A stretch of 64,000 nucleotides of DNA, taken from positions 69,007,001 to 69,071,000 of the forward strand of contig NC_080586.1 in the NCBI RefSeq assembly GCF_029962835.1, written 5' to 3'. A model generated the notes under the pieces. It searched no databases, was not told the DNA's origin, and saw only the letters and a program-made list of their open reading frames with translations. This DNA is from Magnolia sinica. Lineage: Eukaryota > Streptophyta > Magnoliopsida > Magnoliales > Magnoliaceae. Positions 11,180 through 23,300 of the stretch are shown in pieces; the first letter of the stretch is position 1; the number at the start of each line of letters is the position of its first letter. Position numbers and translations under genes: made by a program.

Positions 11180-12320
11180 CACTACAACAATTCAGTCTTT
11201 TTGCGACAAGTCAACTCGTCGCTAAAAACTGCAAACTCGTTGCTAAAAACTTTTAACGACGAGTGTTGCTCGTCGCCACGTTTGCGGCAAATATGGTGTC
11301 ACTAATTCTATTTAGCAACGAAAACGGCAACTCATCGCCAATAACTCAACTATTTGTGATGACCTAATAACTTGTCTTAAAATACAGTTAATTAGCGACG
11401 AGTTGACATGTCGCCATTGCAAATGAGACTCGTCGCGAATAAAGACGTGTCGCGATGAGTCCTCATCGTCACTCACAAACCTAAATTTGTCACAAAAAGT
11501 TTTTGGTGGCAAGTGTTGCTTGTCACCAATTTTGTTGCAAATAATAATTATTTGTGATGACTTAATACATCGTCGCTAAATAAAGCTTATTTGCGACGAG
11601 TTTACACGTCGCCATTGCATATTATAAAACGTCTCTAAATATGAGACTCTTCGCGAATAAAGACATGTTGCGACGAGTCCTCGTCGTCGCTAACAAAAAT
11701 AAATTTGTCACAAAAAATGTTTTGCGGCGAGTGTTGCTTGTCGCTAATTTTGTTGTAAATAATAATTATTTGCAACGACTTAATACATCGTTGCTAAATA
11801 TAGCTTATTTACAACGAGTTTACACATTGCCATTACATATCAAATGACACCGCTAAATATGAGACTCTTTACGAATAAAGATGTTTTGTGACAAGTCCTC
11901 ATCGTCGCTAATAAGCTCACACTTGTTGCAAAAGCTTTTTTGTAATGAGTGTTGCTTGTCACCAATTTTGTTGTAAATACTAATTATTTGCGACGACTTA
12001 ATAAATTGTCACTAAATATAGCTTATTTGCGATAAGTTTACATATCGTAAAACGTCACAAAACATAAAACTCGTCTCGAATAAAAATGTTTTGTGACGAG
12101 TCTACTTATTACTAAAGAAATCATAAAGTCGTCGCAAAAGCATTTGTGGGGACTAATGTTAATCGTCGTCAATTATATCACAAATACGATGTCACAAATT
12201 CTATTTAGTGACAAAAATAACAAGTCGTCAGTAATTAGTTAATTATTTGTCACGACCTAACAACCTGTCACAAAATATTAGTGATGAGCTAACACGTCAC
12301 CATTACATATCACAAAATGA
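11180..12320 (+). mobile_element. CACTA transposon terminus with subterminal repeat array
   Basis: The sequence starts cactacaacaattcag at 11180, preceded by aaa. About 1.1 kb of interspersed gcgacgag / ctcgtcgc words follows, repeating with a period near 205-215 bases (compare 11390, 11593, 11808 and 12020). A CACTA end followed by long subterminal repeats is the standard structure of En/Spm elements. The right end at 33468 is a related inverted terminus. Confidence 0.75.
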
Positions 12321-12734
12321 CATTAATTTTTTTTAACCTACTTAATCAAACAAAATAACCTGTATTAATCAATATTCATCATCATCCATTGAAATATAAA
12401 AATAATTTAATTAAATTTATAATTATCCAGAATGTAGAAAAAAGTACACATGTTCAAATTATCCAATAAAAATGAATATAAAAAAATGTGCATCATCAAT
12501 AATATGGTGGGGCCTGGGAAGATAACACCAATTTGTAGAAAAATCTGTAAAATTATTAAAATAAAATATTATTAGTAACCATTTTATACTACTTGTATAA
12601 TTTAAATATGACATTCAACTTACCACTAAGGATGTGATTAGAGTTGTTATGATATGAGGGTATGCAATATTTCCTTCAATTGAGCTGATCGGACATCAGG
12701 TGCTATTAAGTCTATTTATATGACGTCTTGTTAC

Positions 12735-12809
12735 CTTCATGAACTCCTCGATTCCTTCTATAGACTCTTTCGAAGCCCTATTTCTAATTTGTATCCAACT
12801 CTTATCCAT
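12735..12809 (-). pseudogene. Transposase-associated domain exon of a CACTA element (fragment)
   Basis: The minus strand reads MDKSWIQIRNRASKES then IEGIEEFMK from 12809 to 12735, followed by a GTAAC donor-like site. This matches the N-terminal 'transposase-associated' domain of En/Spm (TNP2) transposases, which typically begins MDxSWM..RxxxEYxxGVeeFxxFA. The downstream domain and the transposase body are absent; the subterminal array begins about 400 bases further on. The copy is therefore an internally deleted, non-autonomous remnant. The match supports assigning the 11180 terminus to CACTA. Confidence 0.6.
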
Positions 12810-14415
12810 GTTTATGTTCCTATCACAAGTTGAATAAATACATTAGTCCCTACATATGTGCAATTCTATACTTGTTTAACCAAATGTGAATGAGAACAAA
12901 GTCTTCATAATCCAATTATTCTCATAGATATTCATTATCCAATGAATGGATAGTGAGAGATTGAGGCACATGTCCACAATGGACAAATATTCTTTTTCTC
13001 TACAACCAAAATTCTCATTGGTGTATAAAATACAAACATGCTTATTCAAAAAGGGTAACATTTCAATTCCATGTGACCTTACAAAATACCATCAGACAAT
13101 TTTTTTTAAAAAAATTATGGACTAATCTACATTTGAAATTTAAAAAGTAAAAAGTAAATGAAATGTGTAAGTAGGATGAGAATCCTACTCACAGTCAAAC
13201 ATACAATCATGGAATGTGTTTAACATCTAGGCATATCAATATGCATGTTGCATATACTGTGGCCCATAAATCAGCTAGTCCTCTCATTAGGTGGAACATG
13301 ATGTAGGTGGAATGTGGACCACTGGCCAATATTTTAACCACAAGTTTTTTTGGAAGAGATGCCCACACACGGGCCAATTTCAGGGATAGCATACAATGGA
13401 GCTTATCGAATGAACATCTCAGATGTTGCATGTCCCATGTTGACATATCTGAGCAATAGTAGGAATCTGTTTTGTTCACATGAGTATTCTTAGTAGAGAG
13501 CTTCACTAATAAAGTGATGAAAGCAATGCAAAGGAAAGTCTAGGCGATGGAAAAATAGAATCTTCTTCTCCTTTTGAATAAGCTAACTCAGTTCGTGTAT
13601 AGCTCTATCCCTAACTACACTGTTTATCCATTTTGAAAGTTCATTTTAGGGCATGATTCCAAAACTAAAGCATATTCAAATCTCATGTGAGCTGCACCAC
13701 AGCAAGCTGTGGTTGTCCTTACCAAAAATGAAGTAAAATCCAAAACTCTATCACCACATGACACAACAGTGGGACCCAAAACACACATTTGGAAACTTCC
13801 TTGCGCCCACCGTGATGTTTATATCATGGAACTGTTCATACGATTATTCCCACGGGATGAACAGAAAACACAAATATTAGTTGTTTTTTTCTTTCCAACA
13901 AAAAGAAATTTTATTCACAAGATAAGCTATATAGCTGAGACCCTAGTATTAGCTTGATCTAAAACTTCAATGACCCTAGGAAGGTTTCAATGGTAGGCAT
14001 TCAATCACCACTATTTCCTGTGGATGGCCCACTTGTGTCTTGGATCTGCCTCTTTTATGAGCTTTCATGTCTAGCTGAATTTACCCATAGATCATTCAAT
14101 TAGACTTTTGGCCTGGCCCATTCAATAAGGTCTACCTACAGTTAGCAAAACTCTGTTTTAGACTCAAAACTATTCGTATAGTTTACCAAATGTCTAGAAC
14201 TCCGTTTATTTCAGAAAATAGTAAGCAAACTGAATTAAACACAATTTTCTTTTATTTATCTTTATGAACTCATTCTTTTCTTTTCTTTTCTTTTTTTTTT
14301 AAATAAAAATAAAATTATCCAAGATGAATGAATCATTAGATATTTGGATCTCCTTGATTTTTGGGAACACATGCTAAAATGGGCTGTAGAAATAGATGAA
14401 TGGTGTTGAACTAAC
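12810..14415. repeat. AT-rich sequence and degenerate MITE copies
   Basis: From about 13620 to 14110 the sequence follows the MITE family common elsewhere in this window (tccattttgaaagttcattttagggcatgattccaaaa ... cttggatctgcctc). Another weak copy lies near 13250-13330. The open frames at 12876-13061 and 13207-13506 (minus) have no recognisable domains. Confidence 0.45.
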
Positions 14416-14640
14416 CTTTTATCAAGTTTAACTTTTTTCTTCGCAATCTTTTTTTCGCACTGCATCACCTCTTTCAAATAACCAGCTTGTTCTTTCTTCT
14501 CAGCAATTGCTTCAAGTTCACATTCCTCCTGTACCTTCAAAACCTCTTGAAGGTTCTCATTTTCTCCTTCAAGGTCATCACTCATCTTCTTCATATCCTT
14601 TTCAATGTTTAAAAGTTGCCACCTCTTTCTTCAAAGCTTT
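14416..14640 (-). pseudogene. Coiled-coil exon of an unidentified gene, frameshifted
   Basis: On the minus strand a good acceptor (ttctacag, ending at 14641) opens an exon that closes at a GTTAGT donor after 14416. It encodes KALKKEVATFKH, then after a one-base frameshift near 14604 EKDMKKMSDDLEGENENLQ, EVLKVQEECELEAIAEKKEQ and AGYLKEVMQCEKKIAKKKVK. The heptad-like spacing and charge pattern indicate a coiled coil. I cannot name the gene. Together with the CT-rich leader at 17.9 kb on the same strand it looks like a decayed or captured gene. Confidence 0.5.
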
Positions 14641-17540
14641 CTGTAGAAGAATATAATGACCAAAGTCCAATAAGCAATTTTGTGAAGAAATTTTAATGCA
14701 AAAAGTCTGTGGAGAGCTGAGAGGGAAGATAAAATCAAATCTAAACTTCAAAAAAATCCAATACAACAAATAAAACATTAATTTATATTCCAATCTAAAG
14801 CTATTTGTAGAAACAATCGAGAGATATTTGTAGAAACAAAATGTTTGTCATGAGAATATTGAACAAAATTGACGTAAAATCCATACCTTGGAAATTTAAA
14901 AACGTCATAATTCAAAAATCTGAAAAAGAAAAGAAAATAAGAGAAGAAAATGTTCTTATCTATTGTTTACTTGAACCACATTGTTTTCATTTGCGATCAG
15001 TCAAGCCTACAATGAAACCCAACGTAAAACAATGAGGTCCAATTTCCATCATATAATATTCACTACATAATATGAAGACAAATCAAGACTTGCAGATAGA
15101 CACATTCAAAAATAGAACCTTGAACTAGTCGTCCAATGTTCAGCAATAGAAAGCATTTGCAATATTGGGTTCATTATGTGACTAACTCCAACTAAAAACA
15201 GAAAATGAAGGTCAACATTGCAGCAATTGTACTTTTAAGTTTTAGCAGATTATAACTGGTTAAACATCCACGTATAGAACTAGACATTCCTTTCAATTAA
15301 CAAAGATAACTAAAATATAAAAGGAAACACAGTGCTGAACTTAGAAGATCACTTCTAGGTTAAAGTAGAACACATCAACATAAACCCCTAGCACTACCAT
15401 AACTTCCCCTCATTAGGAGCAGAACGAAACCTTAAATTTGAAAGAACAGTATGAGACATAGTTAGGAGGAACTTACCTGCCTACCTAGATGAAGTACTGA
15501 AAATAGAAAGGTCTCCAACTGCCTCTAATCTATGACATGTAACAAGGACCATTTTTCTTTCTTTCAAGGTTCACCTTGCTCTTCCCAAGAGGTTCACCAT
15601 GCACGCATAATGCTCCATCCAAACTAGCACATGAGTTGCGACTAGCAATATGGTTGAGACAATTTAATTCAAAACATGCCATGACCTTTCTCTCTCTCTC
15701 TTTTTTTTTTTTTTTTTTTTTTATTTTTAAAATGGGTAAGCTTAACGAAAAGCATTAAAAGTTTTGAAATTTAACTGCCGCAACCATGTTGGAAATATTT
15801 ACAAATTATGAAAAGGAAATAGTGATGTCTATTTTTCTATTAAATAGACCTTTTCTAACTATAACAACAAATGAAGATAAATAATAAGGAAATGAAAAGT
15901 GTTGGATAATCTACTTAAGCTAAGGTATGCCAATCATGCACTATATATGAAGTAAAAAATAGTTGTAGCATTTCTTCAAGTTTAAATGCTGTTTTGCAAT
16001 ACAATTACTTGGATTGGAAAAAAAAATGTTGTGGTAATACAATTACTTGATTGAAAGGCATTTATAGGTAAAACCATAATTAAGTGCTTCGAACAAACAC
16101 TATAGAGATCAATCCAAGCAAGCCATAAGTTGAATAGAAGGAAGAGGTTGATTACATGCACAGATTTTTTATGTGCACTTCCATTTTCCCATGGTGGGTC
16201 GAGTTGTTTAAAATGCCAACATTCCTTGCTCGGGTCAGCTTCATTGTTCATCCAAAAAGACACCCAATAGTTTTGTTCTTTCCATGCAAGTCAGAAACTC
16301 TTGGCATGGATACAACATCTAGTAAGAAGGCTCTAGTTTTATGGTTTTTGTGGTTGTTTCCTAGCTATAGAAATTCACTTTTAGTGGTAAGAAAGTAGGC
16401 CCCGCCATTATGAGCATGTATATTTATTCCCATGTGAAATTCATGTTTACATACTTGTCACATCCTCCAGTGGAAAATGTATTGTAGTTGCAAGGGAGTG
16501 TGTCAGTGGGAATAAGTAACCATTGTTATTATGACTATTGCACATGTCCCATATGCCAAAATGTGCAAGATGTGAGCTAGTCATCAGGTGGTCTTTGTCA
16601 TGTCATTGCCTAAAAATGGTTATTTTGCCTATATGTGACCCACCCTTCTACAACAAGAGAAGGGCAGTGGAAAAAGAAATGACAAAAGGTACATCCTCAA
16701 AATACAAATGCAATATTGACCAAACTAGCCCCCCTTTTTTTTTCAACTAGAGCAAACTTGCCCATCCTCAACATAGACAGGATGTAACTTGGACCACAAA
16801 CGTACAGATGCCATGTGGGCAAATGTGCTTGTAAGTAGCCTTCCCATCTATCATAACAAAAGCATGTAAAATTTACATGGGGTGAAAGGCCTCAGATAAA
16901 TTAAAGAACTTCATAGCAACCTGACCTTCCATAAAGCTAAGGGCAATACCTACAGGTTGCAATCCAAGTTAGAAAGTATCGATACTTATAATTCAAGCAA
17001 GGAATACCTAAAATGACTGAATATAGAAACAAGTAGTAGGTAACAATCCAACGATAGCTGAAGCATGAAAGTCCCTTGTAAATCAGAGCAATGAGTATCT
17101 GAAATGGAAAATTGAAAAAGCAAAAAAGGGTAGGTGGAAAACAAATAAAAGCTGGAGCATGAATGTAAATTCCAAAATTTATGGCATTATCGGCAACCTC
17201 ACAAGAGTTCACTTTGGTTTTTCTTTTCTTTTTTTTGAATGATGATGAAATTTGTTAAAGCAAGCAAAAGAAACATTGCAAGAGATGCATTGACTTTCAA
17301 CAGTAAGAAAGCAACAATTTAGACATTAACAGCAAGGAACATCCTTCCCAGGCATTTTATCGAATGAGTAGAGGGCACATATAGAAATGGACTATTGCCA
17401 CCATTCCTGTTCTCATAGGAGGGGGAAAAATAGAGATCCAATATACATTTTTTAGTAATCTGGTCCATAATACATGACACCTAAAGAATAAGAAACAAAT
17501 GACTCTTGGAATTACCTTGTTTAAAGAAACAGCTACCATG
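14641..17540. other. AT-rich stretch, possible introns of the minus-strand gene relic
   Basis: The sequence is AT-rich with T-tracts. Isolated splice-like sites occur on the minus strand (for example cag|gtaagt near 15475 and an acceptor near 16955), but no reading frame can be followed across them. A T-tract lies at 15700-15722. None of the short open frames here carries a recognisable domain. Confidence 0.35.
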
Positions 17541-17559
17541 CATGTTTCAATACTTTGCT

Positions 17560-17700
17560 CTCCAACGCCCTTGATGTGGAATAGATCTGCTCCAGATCTT
17601 GTTCGTCTTTAGATGCCCTTGTAGGAGAGAGGTCAGTTGTTGCTATGAAGAAAGGCGAATGGACGACCATCTCTCTACCTCATCATATGGCGAGCTTTGG
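17560..17700 (-). pseudogene. Possible 5' coding exon of the minus-strand relic
   Basis: An ATG at about 17670 on the minus strand opens a frame reading MVVHSPFFIATTDLSPTRAS, KDEQDLEQIYSTSRALESK and VLKHA, ending at a weak GTAGCT donor-like site. No family is recognised. An upstream ATG frame (MSNVHSMSFQGPDLVHENHE...) is closed by TGA. The exon is placed only by its position downstream of the leader at 17.86-17.95 kb. Confidence 0.3.
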
Positions 17701-17849
17701 CAATGATCAATGGTGTAACAACTCATGATTTTCATGGACTAAATCTGGACCCTGAAACGACATCGAATGGACGTTGGACATTGAACGGGCCTTGATTCGA
17801 TCCCAAGAAAGGGACAACAACTGTGCGTGGGAAGGATGTAATCTGGAGC

Positions 17850-17960
17850 CAAGGTATAGAGAGAGAGAGAGAGAGAGAGAGAGGGATTAGGGTTAGGGCG
17901 TCGAAGATAGATTGAGGGAATGAGAGAGAGATGAGGGTTTCAGGCGGGAGGGGTTTTGGG
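17850..17960 (-). promoter_or_regulatory. CT-rich 5' leader with telo-box
   Basis: The minus strand has CGCCCTAACCCTAATCCC at 17900-17883, followed by a (CT)n tract of about 25 bases (17859-17884). In plants a telo-box (AACCCTAA) next to a CT tract is characteristic of 5' leaders and promoters of housekeeping genes. This marks the 5' end of a gene relic running leftward. A MITE begins 30 bases further out, at 17989. Confidence 0.5.
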
Positions 17961-17988
17961 TTTCCCGCTCTCAGGATATGGGAAAATG

Positions 17989-18472
17989 GGAAACGGATTG
18001 GCTACTCTCCCTGCCACCAGCCCGGTGGCTGGTGGTCGGTGTTCTGTGAGCCCCACAATGATGTATGCTTTTCATCCATTCCGTTCATCCATTTTTATAT
18101 ATCATTTTAGGGCTTGATCCCAAAAATTAGAGGGATATAAATATCAAGTGGACCACACCACAGGAAAAGAATAGTGATTGGGTATCCACCATTAAAATCC
18201 TCCTAAGGCACACTGTACTGTTTATGTGGCATCCAATCTGTTGATTAGGTCACACAGACCCAAATGAAGGAAAAAAGACAAAGATCAGCTTGATCCCAAA
18301 CTTTTATGGCCCCTAAAAAAAATGTAATGGTCGACGTTCATTCAACACTGTTTCTTGTAATGTAGTCTACTTTAGATTAGGATATACCTTATTTTTTTGT
18401 CTCATATCATAAAATCATATAGAAAAATATATGGACGTCATGGTTGGAATACATACATCATGGTAGCCAATC
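17989..18472. mobile_element. MULE-type MITE, right terminal repeat deleted
   Basis: The left end ggaaacggattggctactc is the same as in the intact copy at 33893. The body follows the same consensus (atgatgtatg...ttcatccattccgttcatcc ... tatggacgtcatgg). On the right, the sequence jumps from acatacatcatggt straight to agccaatc, so most of the right inverted repeat is missing. No 9-bp duplication is left. Confidence 0.7.
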
Positions 18473-18489
18473 TGAAGTGATGTCACTAG

Positions 18490-18945
18490 TTATATGGGTT
18501 CCACCATGATGTGTGTTTTGTATCTACATCGTTCATCAATTCAAAGAGATGTCTGAATTGTATCCACACTGTCCATCCATTTTTTCATATCATTTTAGAT
18601 TATAGTAGATTAGAAAAAGCATATCTACGTATCAAGTGGACCACACCACAAGAAATGGTGCTAAGGATGGCCACCATTGAAACCTTTTTAGGGTCCACCA
18701 TATTGTTTATTTGCCATCCAACCTATTGATATGGTCATATACACCCGGAGGAAGTGAAAAAGTAAATACCATCTTAATAAAAAAAACTTTTATGGCCCCC
18801 AAGAATTTTTCAATGGTTGGAATTTAATCTCTACTTTGTGGTTCATTTGAGCCTTGGATCTTCATTATTTTTGGGGTCATACTCTAAAATGATATGTATA
18901 AATGGATGGATGGTATGGATAGAATTCATACATCTTGTTGGCCCC
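18490..18945. mobile_element. Related MITE copy, diverged
   Basis: It begins gttccaccatgatgtgtgtt and ends in the inverted form (ggatggatggtatggatag ... catacatcttgttggcccc). The interior keeps the family words 'caagtggaccacaccaca' and 'cttttatggcccccaag'. The terminal 80 bases found in the 33893 copy are absent. Confidence 0.55.
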
Positions 18946-19019
18946 TTAGTGGCTCATCGGAGCCTAATTCATCTCATCCCCCATCCAACCATTGCATCCC
19001 CTGTCCAACCATCCATTCA

Positions 19020-19760
19020 TCTCAAATAATCTTCCAAACATCCATCAATCCATCTATCCAACCATTCCATCCATTTATATATCCAGTCATCCAAACATCC
19101 ATCCATGCATCCATCCATCCAACCATACTATCCATCCATCCAACATCCAACCATGTCGTTCATACATCTGATCATCCCATCAATCATTGAAACATCCATC
19201 CATCCATGCCATCTATCCATACAATCACTCCATCCATCTATCCATACATCCATCCAACCGTCCCATCCATCCATTCATCCATCTATCCCAGCTATCCATC
19301 TAACCATCCATCGAACCAACCCATCCATCCATTCATTCTATCCAATCATAAAACATCCATCCATCCATATCATCTATCCATCCAAACAACCACCCATCCA
19401 TTCCCATCCCAACCATCCAAACATCCATCCATTCCATCCAACCATCCATCCCATCGATCAATCTATCATCCTCCCATCTAACCATCCAACCATCCCATCA
19501 ATCAATCTATCCATCCGTCCATCCAATCATCAAATCTATCCATCTAACCATCTAACCATCCCATCTAAACATCCATTCATCCCATCAATCCATCCCAACT
19601 ATCTCATTCATCGGTCCATCCATCCCATCGATTCACATATTGATCCATCCAACCATCCCATTTAACCATCCATCCAACCTTCCCATCCATCCATCCATCT
19701 AACTATTCCATCCAACCGTCCAAACTTCCATCCATCTAACCACCCATCCACCATTCAATA
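19020..19760. repeat. Minisatellite of (CATC)/(CATCCAAC)-type units
   Basis: About 740 bases are built almost only from catc, catcc, aacc and attc words. The shortness of the period and lack of stops create open frames up to 186 codons ([13 protein letters not shown] pattern) in several frames. These are not genes. It may have grown from the ccatccat stretch inside the adjacent MITE family. Confidence 0.85.
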
Positions 19761-20215
19761 AATGATTGGAGGTTGATGTAATGGTCGAAAGCAATTTGTG
19801 TTGTATGATCATTGATTGAGAGATCGATCTTGTGATTGTCGGTGATGTGCAACATTCGATTTTGATTGGAGACTTAATGAAGTGATGTACGATGATTTTC
19901 ACCATCTGATAAAGGATTGGAGGTTGATCAGATGGTCAACACACTTTTTATCGCCCGATTGTTGATTGGAGGTCGATCAAGTGATTGTCGATGTGCACCA
20001 TTCCATCGTCAATAGGGAATTGATAATAAGATTTATGTTGGTTTGTACTATTCAATCATTAATTAGAGGTTCATCAGATGTTCAACAACACTTTTTGTCG
20101 TCCGATTGTTGATTAGGAAGTCGATGAGCGATCATCGGTAATGCGCACTTTTCGATTGTCGATTAGGAACTTAATAGGGCAATATGCGTTGGTTTCCACT
20201 GTTTAATTGATGAGC
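19761..20215. repeat. Three-copy tandem repeat of about 140-155 bases
   Basis: Diverged units begin near 19762, 19915 and 20055 with gattggaggttgat. Each contains a 'gattgttgattggaggtcgat' type segment and a 'gattgtcg..gatgtgcac' segment. A further fragment (gattgggaggttgattaag, 25390-25430) lies on the other side of the solo LTR. Confidence 0.65.
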
Positions 20216-20374
20216 ACATAGACAGATGAAGGAAAACTATTCATAAGAGTACACAGGTAGCTGAAGGAAATCTCAAACATCACCTTTATCTAAAACTTTT
20301 ATGGTTCCCAAGAATTTTTTAATAGTACAAGATGGATGGTGCGGATTAGACACATACATCGCATGTGAGTTTAC

Positions 20375-23300
20375 TGTCACGCCCCAGACTCGGTAACCGG
20401 ACTCACAAGGAACCCGATGGCCGGTTCTGGCCGCAACAGCCTCCGTAGTACCCCATTCTTGGCTCCGAGGCAGGTTTCAATCCTGGGATCCTCCAAGGAG
20501 GATTTTCATAACAGTATAATCATTCCAATACAAGTATACCCAAGATCACAGCAAGTATTCCTGAGAATAACAGAGAGCACACATCACAAAATCCACTAAG
20601 AATTGAACTTTTACAATCATTCATAAGGTCCAAAAGGACATACATGAGATAAAAAGGAAAAGAGAGAAAGGTCGGCAACACTAGGGTCCTCAAATGCTCA
20701 GCTCTGCTCCACGCTCTGTTGCTACGACGCCTGTCTAGAATCTCCTGCACACATCAATCGTGCATAAGCTTATAGAAGCTTAGAGGGTGGTGTAAGTGTG
20801 TGACAATGGTGCACAGAAGAATAGTGGGAGGTATAAGGAGAGAAGCATGATCAATGAACATATCACTAGTCTTACCATGGCTTCACATGAATGCGATGCA
20901 ATAAGTAATGGGTGTCATACCAAGGCAATGTATGAAGGGGGGCTTGTACAGCCAATGCTAATGCGATGCAAGTAATATCAGTGCTCATATCCAAACCATA
21001 AGTCAAGTACATTTTCAATCATAAGGAAATCACCAGGGTCCATTACACTGCTGAATGACTGCCGCTCTGCAGACCCCGCATAGTCAAACGAGCGTAAGAG
21101 ACCTCACTATCCGCCTATGGACAGCCAATCACCAACAAGGCCTGAAGGTAGCGGACCCATTTACGAGCTGGTTAGACTCAGCCTAGCAATGCCTCCTCAC
21201 ACCAGGCAGGTAAGGCCACACCCTTATCCAACCAACTACACGACAGTGGGAGTCGCGGCCTAACGGTATAAGGCCCTCGTGCGCTCATGTATTCCACCCG
21301 GTCACGACGTTGGAGCAGATCCTTGGTACCATGAAAGTTTTGGGAATCTCACCCATGGGCATCCTATGCACCCGGTATGCTCAAGTAATATTTTCGGTGT
21401 CCACACATGCGGTCATCCACAAATGTCCCTGTGGAGGCAAGGCCCTGATGAAGCAAGGGCGGTATCCTCATGAAATGCGATGCTAATGCATGAGTCGCAC
21501 ACACAGATCATGCACAAGTTTCAGGCACTCAATGTGCACAAGGGGAGAAACTCCATCACTGAATGACCACTATATAATGCAATCAATTCATACAGATGAT
21601 GCATATGGGTCGCAACGATGTAAGTGTGCTACCTGAGGAATATGAAATTGTCTGTCCCAAGGAGGGTCAAGATCTAGGCACATCGACAGGTATTCTAAGA
21701 AGAAGAGAAGTCCTCTAGTGGGAGCCCAGTACTTTGGGATGACCCACAAACTAAGAGAGTCAAAATCTTAAGGAGGAACGGTCCTAGCCAGGCCCAAGGT
21801 GGGCCTTTAACCACCTATAAGGGCATCTATGGGCCTACCTTAGGGCCACCAAGGAGGACATCCAACCTCAACTGGGTCCCAAAAGGTAGCCTGCTACATA
21901 TACAAAGAAAGGTCCAAAGCACAATCAACCCATGGCCTAGTGGGCCATACACTAAGCCCAAAAACAAAGGCAACCTGGTGGGCCCTTAAGTAAGGTTAGG
22001 GCCCAACCATAAGGGTCATAGGTTCATTCATTGTGGTGGGCCTAATAGGCAGCCCATTATCCCAACATATGAGAAATCCTTAAATTTTTAACACATCTCG
22101 GCCCAAGTATGGATTTATTATAGTGGGCAAACAAGGGCCCAACTACTTGAGTATTTGGCCCATAAGGCCCATCACAATGACATGGTAAATATAGGACCCA
22201 AGGGTTCAATGGGCCTATCAAAAGTTCCAGCCCAACCAAGGCTATAAGGCCCATACTTAACTAAGAGACTAGCCCAAGAAGAATCCTATTTGGGATGGGC
22301 CTTTAATCATACACTAATTAAGCCTAAAAAAATATATAATTAAAATGGTAAGATACTGACATAAATCCTCCTCAAATCTAGTGGGCCATATTGCCCCAAA
22401 GAACATCTATAGGCAACAGTTATTGGGCTCAATGCCAAATTCCAGCCCACCCAAATTTCTGGGTTGGTTGGAGTTCAACATTAGAAGTATTTCTTAGTAT
22501 AATTAATTCTTGATGGCTCACACACATCACTGTGGGCCCCACCAGATGAGAGAGGATATGCAATACATATATGAAATGGGCCAGACCGTTAGAATGCAAG
22601 CCCAGCAGTAGCCTAAGGCAGGGATGTCCCATGTGTAGGCAGCCCTATGGGCCTGGGGTATCTGGCCCAAAAATCCACCTAATGAGTTCTAATTAAATAA
22701 AAAGGGGGCAAGTATGATCGATCCCCTAAGGACCCTACATGGATGGGTGGTGGGACATTCAACACATCAAGGTGGGCCCACGAAGCAGGCTGGATGCCCC
22801 AGCCTGGGCGTCCCTGCCTAGCAGACCACTTCCAACCATACCACGGGCAACTCAAATGTATTTTGAGTCTGAAATTTTACAGAGTGATACTTCCATAGGT
22901 GACCTACACCCCCACAAAAATTCAAGATTTTTGGACACTTAGAAATATTTTAATTTATTTAAATAAAATAGACTGTCCAGAAAATCGGACTGACCTGGAC
23001 GTCCCAACGTGGTGGGCCAGTCCAGCCCTCACCACGGTGTGCACAGAGGTCCATTAGCCATGAAATTTGGTAAGTGTGTCCTAGAATGGGTGGAACATAT
23101 CTTCACAAAATTTCAGAATTTTTAGATATATATAAATATTTTAATTTATTTAAAGAAATCAATCTGTCCTAAAAATCGGACTGATCTGGACATCGTATTG
23201 TAATGGGCCAGTCCAGCCACCATCAGGGTGTGTACAGGTGTCCATTGGCCTCAAAATTTTGTAGGTGGGTCCTACCATAAGTGAACCACCTCTCTACAAA

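Noticed and set aside
18894-19665. Open frames rich in [13 protein letters not shown]
   Set aside because: They are translations of a catc/catccaac minisatellite, open in more than one frame because the repeat contains no stop words.
21279-21473. Open frames inside the solo LTRs (also near 24280-24720, 29053-29361 and 54301-54840)
   Set aside because: LTRs of this family do not encode protein here; the frames are not shared between the aligned LTR copies and follow gggcc-rich repeats.
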